From positions 30,950 to 94,949 of the forward strand of contig JALUKQ010000031.1 in the NCBI GenBank assembly GCA_027056485.1: 64,000 nt of DNA, written 5' to 3'. A model generated the notes under the pieces. That model had not been told where the DNA came from, did no database searches, and was given only the letters and a program-made list of their open reading frames with translations. This DNA is from Campylobacteraceae bacterium. Lineage in GTDB: Bacteria; Campylobacterota; Campylobacteria; Campylobacterales; Sulfurovaceae. Position 1 is the stretch's first letter, and every line of letters starts with the position of its first letter. Below, piece by piece: positions 60,261 through 64,000 of this stretch. The translations under genes and the position numbers were made by a program.

Positions 60261-61281
60261 TATAAATAAAAAAGTTTTAGTAGGTATGAGTGGTGGTGTT
60301 GATTCGACCATTACAGCTCTGCTTTTACAAAAAGAGGGTTATGAAGTTACAGGTGTCTATATGAAACTTCATGAAAAAGAGGGCTACCATGAAGAGAACT
60401 ATACTAAAGTACAAAGAGTAGCGAAGTACTTAGGAATAGATGTTCATTTTCATGATTTATCTGCTGAATTTAAAGAAGAGGTTTATGACTATTTTGTTGA
60501 AACCTATAAAGAGGGATTGACTCCAAATCCTTGTGTCATGTGTAATCGAACCATTAAGTTTGGGAAAATGGTAGAGTTTGCAGACTCTTTAGGTATAGAA
60601 AAAGTAGCAACAGGTCACTACCTTAACTGTGATGGAGAGTTTTTCTATACAGCAAAGGATGACTCTAAAGACCAGAGTTATTTTGTAGCACAGGTACGTA
60701 AAGAGATACTGCCTAGACTGATATTCCCTTTAGGCTCATGGGTGAAAGATGACGTAAAAGCCTATGCTAGTAACATAGAACCTCTGAAAGATTTTGCAAC
60801 GCAAAAAGAGAGTTCTGAAATATGTTTTGTAGAGAATGACTATACTGAAATATTAGACAGACATATGGAGATTGATTTGGCTGGAGATACTGTAAATACA
60901 AAAGGTGAAGTGGTAGGAACACACAAAGGTTACATGCACTATACCATAGGTAAACGACGAGGCTTCACGGTTGATGGAGCCCATGATCCTCATTTTGTTC
61001 TCTCTATTAATCCTGATAAAAATGAGATAGTAGTAGGGAAAAAAGAGGAGCTTGAAGAGAATAGTTTTGGTATAAAAAAGATTAATCTCTTTAAAGATTT
61101 AGATGCGAGTAATCTAAGTGTAAAAGTTCGATATAGAACCAGAGCCATTCCATGTCAAGTAACTCTAGATGGTGAGTTGGGAACTGTTGTACTTGAAGAA
61201 CCAGTTTTTGGCTTGGCGTATGGACAAGTAGCTGTATTTTATGAAGATAACAAAGTGGTTGGTTCAGGAATTATCTTTTAA
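60241..61281 (+). CDS. mnmA: tRNA-specific 2-thiouridylase
   Basis: [58 protein letters not shown]. Confidence 0.95.
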   Translation: MRKIVNNINKKVLVGMSGGVDSTITALLLQKEGYEVTGVYMKLHEKEGYHEENYTKVQRVAKYLGIDVHFHDLSAEFKEEVYDYFVETYKEGLTPNPCVMCNRTIKFGKMVEFADSLGIEKVATGHYLNCDGEFFYTAKDDSKDQSYFVAQVRKEILPRLIFPLGSWVKDDVKAYASNIEPLKDFATQKESSEICFVENDYTEILDRHMEIDLAGDTVNTKGEVVGTHKGYMHYTIGKRRGFTVDGAHDPHFVLSINPDKNEIVVGKKEELEENSFGIKKINLFKDLDASNLSVKVRYRTRAIPCQVTLDGELGTVVLEEPVFGLAYGQVAVFYEDNKVVGSGIIF

Positions 61282-61284
61282 CTC

Positions 61285-62460
61285 CTACTTTTCTGATAAA
61301 TAGAGTAAACTCTTTTCTTGGTCAATTTTAAATTTGAATTTTTGAAAAAAGTTCATACCTAGTAGTCCATCAGCCTTCTCTTGGATAAAAGGTGAGGTAG
61401 TTACTTTAAAATCTTCAAGTTCTATACTACCCACTATAAAGCTATGAGCCATTTTTAGTTGAGCTGAAACTTCTCCTCCTGCTGTGTTTAAGATGACATT
61501 ATCATTTATGAGGGTAAGGGAGGAGGGGACTTTTTCTTCATCAAGTAGTGTGAGTGATGCTCCAGTATCTAAAAGAAGTGATAGAGGTGTGTTGTCAACA
61601 GTTACCTCAATGGTAAAATGGGAACCTATTTTTTTAAGTGGAAGTTTGTATGTATACTCCTCTTTATTGGTCTCATTTTTATCTATTTTGTTTAAAAGCT
61701 CTTTTGCTTGCTCTGCATACTCTTCATCAAATTCAATCTCTTTTAGTAAAATGGTAGCAGTGTTAAATGATTGCATAAAGATATGATGTTTTGCAAGTGC
61801 TAAGATGAAAAATGAACTTTTTGTACCTCGTTGTATCTCTGCTTCTAAAAACTTTTGTATCTCTTCATAACTTTTTAACTCTCTAAGTGAATCAATATAA
61901 AGTCTAGACGTATCTATCAAAGCATTGTATACTACTTCATTATCTATTTTAGTATTATGCTCAATAAGCTCATTGAGTATTTTTATAGATTCTATATACT
62001 CTTTACGCTCTTTATATATGTCAGATAAAAAGAGTTGGCTCTCTCCATTTTCTGGATCTATTTCAATATATTCAAGAAGTTCTCTTATAGTTTTTTCTTG
62101 ATTAGTTATACTCTCTTTTTCAAAATATTCTTTTAGTGTCGAACGATAGAAAAGAATACGCTCATCACCACCTTGTTGGTAGAGTACCATAGCATCTGAA
62201 AAAAGCCCATTATGTAAAAGACTATAAAAAGATGTTTTAATAAGTTTATGATTTTTTTCACTAGGTTTCTTTTTATCTTCTTTTTTTACTTTTGGAGAAG
62301 TTAAAGTTGTAATGTTTGATTCATTTGTATCTAAAATAAATGCTTGAGATATATTAATATCAGTTCGTAAAATTTTTGGTGTGTTTAAAGCTAAAAAGAA
62401 GGAGTGAAAGTTCCACCCTATAAGAATACCTGTGAAGAGTGCTAAGATTATATTAAACAT
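61285..62460 (-). CDS. Membrane-anchored TPR protein with retropepsin-like aspartic protease domain
   Basis: LSLLLDTGASLTLLDEE and GLLGMNFFQKF motifs; N-terminal TM. Confidence 0.82.
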   Translation of the reverse strand: MFNIILALFTGILIGWNFHSFFLALNTPKILRTDINISQAFILDTNESNITTLTSPKVKKEDKKKPSEKNHKLIKTSFYSLLHNGLFSDAMVLYQQGGDERILFYRSTLKEYFEKESITNQEKTIRELLEYIEIDPENGESQLFLSDIYKERKEYIESIKILNELIEHNTKIDNEVVYNALIDTSRLYIDSLRELKSYEEIQKFLEAEIQRGTKSSFFILALAKHHIFMQSFNTATILLKEIEFDEEYAEQAKELLNKIDKNETNKEEYTYKLPLKKIGSHFTIEVTVDNTPLSLLLDTGASLTLLDEEKVPSSLTLINDNVILNTAGGEVSAQLKMAHSFIVGSIELEDFKVTTSPFIQEKADGLLGMNFFQKFKFKIDQEKSLLYLSEK

Positions 62461-62653
62461 TTCCTATCCTTATCTTTGTTTATTAATATTATATGCTGTT
62501 TACTTGATTTTATCTAAAAAATCTTATAAATAGTCCAATATTTATATTTATCTTAATTAAAATTATTAATTAAGAATTTCTCTTAATTTATCTCATCACA
62601 TTGTTATGAAAAAATGGGTAAAATTCGGCAGAAAATAACAACAAGGTAGACAC

Positions 62654-63592
62654 ATGACAGGATATATGCTTTTCTCTGGTACAGCTAATGAAGAACTTGC
62701 TTTAAAGGTATCAGAATATCTAGAACAACCACTCTCTAAAGCAAAGATTACACGATTTTCAGATAACGAAATAAATATTAAGATTGAAGAAAGTGTTCGA
62801 GGAAAAGATGTATTTATTATTCAACCAACATCAGCACCTGTAAACTTTAACTTAATGGAACTGCTTATTATGGTTGATGCACTTAAACGTTCATCTGCAC
62901 GTTCTATTACAGCAGTTGTTCCTTACTACGGTTATGCTAGACAAGATAGAAAAGCAGAGCCAAGAGTGCCAATTTCAGCTAAATTGGTAGCGAACCTTAT
63001 GGAGACAGCAGGAATTACAAGAGTTGTTACTGTTGATTTACATGCTTCACAGATTCAAGGTTTTTTTGATATTCCTGTAGATAACCTTTATGGTGCTGTT
63101 CTATTTAATGACTATGTCAAATCTAAAAATCTTAAAAATCCTATTGTAGCAAGTCCTGATATTGGTGGTGTTGCACGAGCTAGATATTTTGCTAAGACGA
63201 TGGGACTTGAAATGGTTATTGTCGATAAACGTCGAGAAAAAGCCAATGAATCAGAGGTGATGAATATCATTGGTGATGTTACAGGTAAAGATGTCATTAT
63301 GATAGATGACATGGTAGACACAGCAGGAACAATGGTAAAAGCAGCAGCTGCTCTTAAAGCCAAAGGGGCAACATCAGTAATGGCGTGTTGTACGCACCCT
63401 GTGCTTTCTGGTCCTGCGTTTGAGCGTATTGAAAATGGTGAGTTAGATGAGTTAGTGGTGACCGATACTATTCCTCTTAAAAATGGAAGTTGTAGTAAAA
63501 TCAAAGTTCTCTCAACAGCTAAAATGTTGGGTGAAGTAATTCGCCGTGTTTATAATAATGAGAGTGTTAATTCCCTATTTGAGACAAATTAA
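62654..63592 (+). CDS. prs: Ribose-phosphate pyrophosphokinase
   Basis: [53 protein letters not shown]. Confidence 0.97.
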   Translation: MTGYMLFSGTANEELALKVSEYLEQPLSKAKITRFSDNEINIKIEESVRGKDVFIIQPTSAPVNFNLMELLIMVDALKRSSARSITAVVPYYGYARQDRKAEPRVPISAKLVANLMETAGITRVVTVDLHASQIQGFFDIPVDNLYGAVLFNDYVKSKNLKNPIVASPDIGGVARARYFAKTMGLEMVIVDKRREKANESEVMNIIGDVTGKDVIMIDDMVDTAGTMVKAAAALKAKGATSVMACCTHPVLSGPAFERIENGELDELVVTDTIPLKNGSCSKIKVLSTAKMLGEVIRRVYNNESVNSLFETN

Positions 63593-64000
63593 TGATAGAA
63601 AATAACGTTCCTCAATCGCATATTAGAAACTTTTCTATTATTGCCCATATTGACCATGGTAAATCGACATTGGCTGATAGAATTATCCAAGAGTGTAATG
63701 CCGTTGCTGACCGTAAAATGTCGGCACAAGTTATGGACACGATGGATATTGAAAAAGAGCGTGGTATTACCATTAAAGCTCAATCGGTTCGTTTAGATTA
63801 CATTGCAGATAATGGCGAACACTATATTTTAAATCTTATTGACACTCCAGGTCACGTCGACTTCTCTTATGAGGTGAGTCGCTCTTTGGCTTCTTCTGAG
63901 GGTGCTTTGCTTATCATTGACGCTGCCCAAGGAGTTGAGGCTCAAACTATTGCCAATGTTTACATAGCTATGGAGAATGATTTAGAACTTCTGCCAGTGG
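63592..64000 (+). CDS. lepA: Elongation factor 4 (LepA), partial at window end
   Basis: [38 protein letters not shown]...[17 protein letters not shown]; frame open to window edge. Confidence 0.95.
   Translation, partial: MIENNVPQSHIRNFSIIAHIDHGKSTLADRIIQECNAVADRKMSAQVMDTMDIEKERGITIKAQSVRLDYIADNGEHYILNLIDTPGHVDFSYEVSRSLASSEGALLIIDAAQGVEAQTIANVYIAMENDLELLPV

Noticed and set aside
63112-63504. 130-aa antisense ORF within prs
   Set aside because: Shadow of a highly conserved coding frame.

Overview
AT-rich chromosomal window from what looks like a Campylobacterota (Sulfurovum/Sulfurimonas-like) bacterium. This placement is inferred from gene content and order (bamD-lon, rpsF-ssb-rpsR, tlyA-ribF, aroQ-pepP...folK-flhF-like). 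Most of the window is housekeeping: proC, bamD, lon, efp, rpsF/ssb/rpsR, holA, rnr, ilvC, tlyA, ribF, sbcC, rhlE-like helicase, ubiE, nagA, aroQ, pepP, folK, mnmA, prs, lepA (partial). Accessory content: (i) two adjacent Calx-beta surface proteins at 1-7263; (ii) a secreted-protein islet at 32.8-35.7 kb, bracketed by two copies of a small repeat family, with an SdrD_B/DUF285 protein and a PPC-domain gene split by a 49-bp TA-flanked palindrome whose removal exactly restores the frame; (iii) a five-gene co-directional cassette at 53.58-58.86 kb between pepP and folK: HipB-like XRE, DUF262 protein, compact RecF/SMC-like ATPase, HipA, Fic. The very AT-rich DUF262-ATPase pair appears spliced between the HipB-like and HipA genes. 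This is the best candidate here for an undescribed defence/toxin system. Several MITE/REP-like inverted-repeat elements occur, including a nested 144-bp element with apparent 11-bp target duplications just upstream of the cassette. No rRNA, tRNA or CRISPR was recognised. All calls are by eye from translated motifs; no database search was run.
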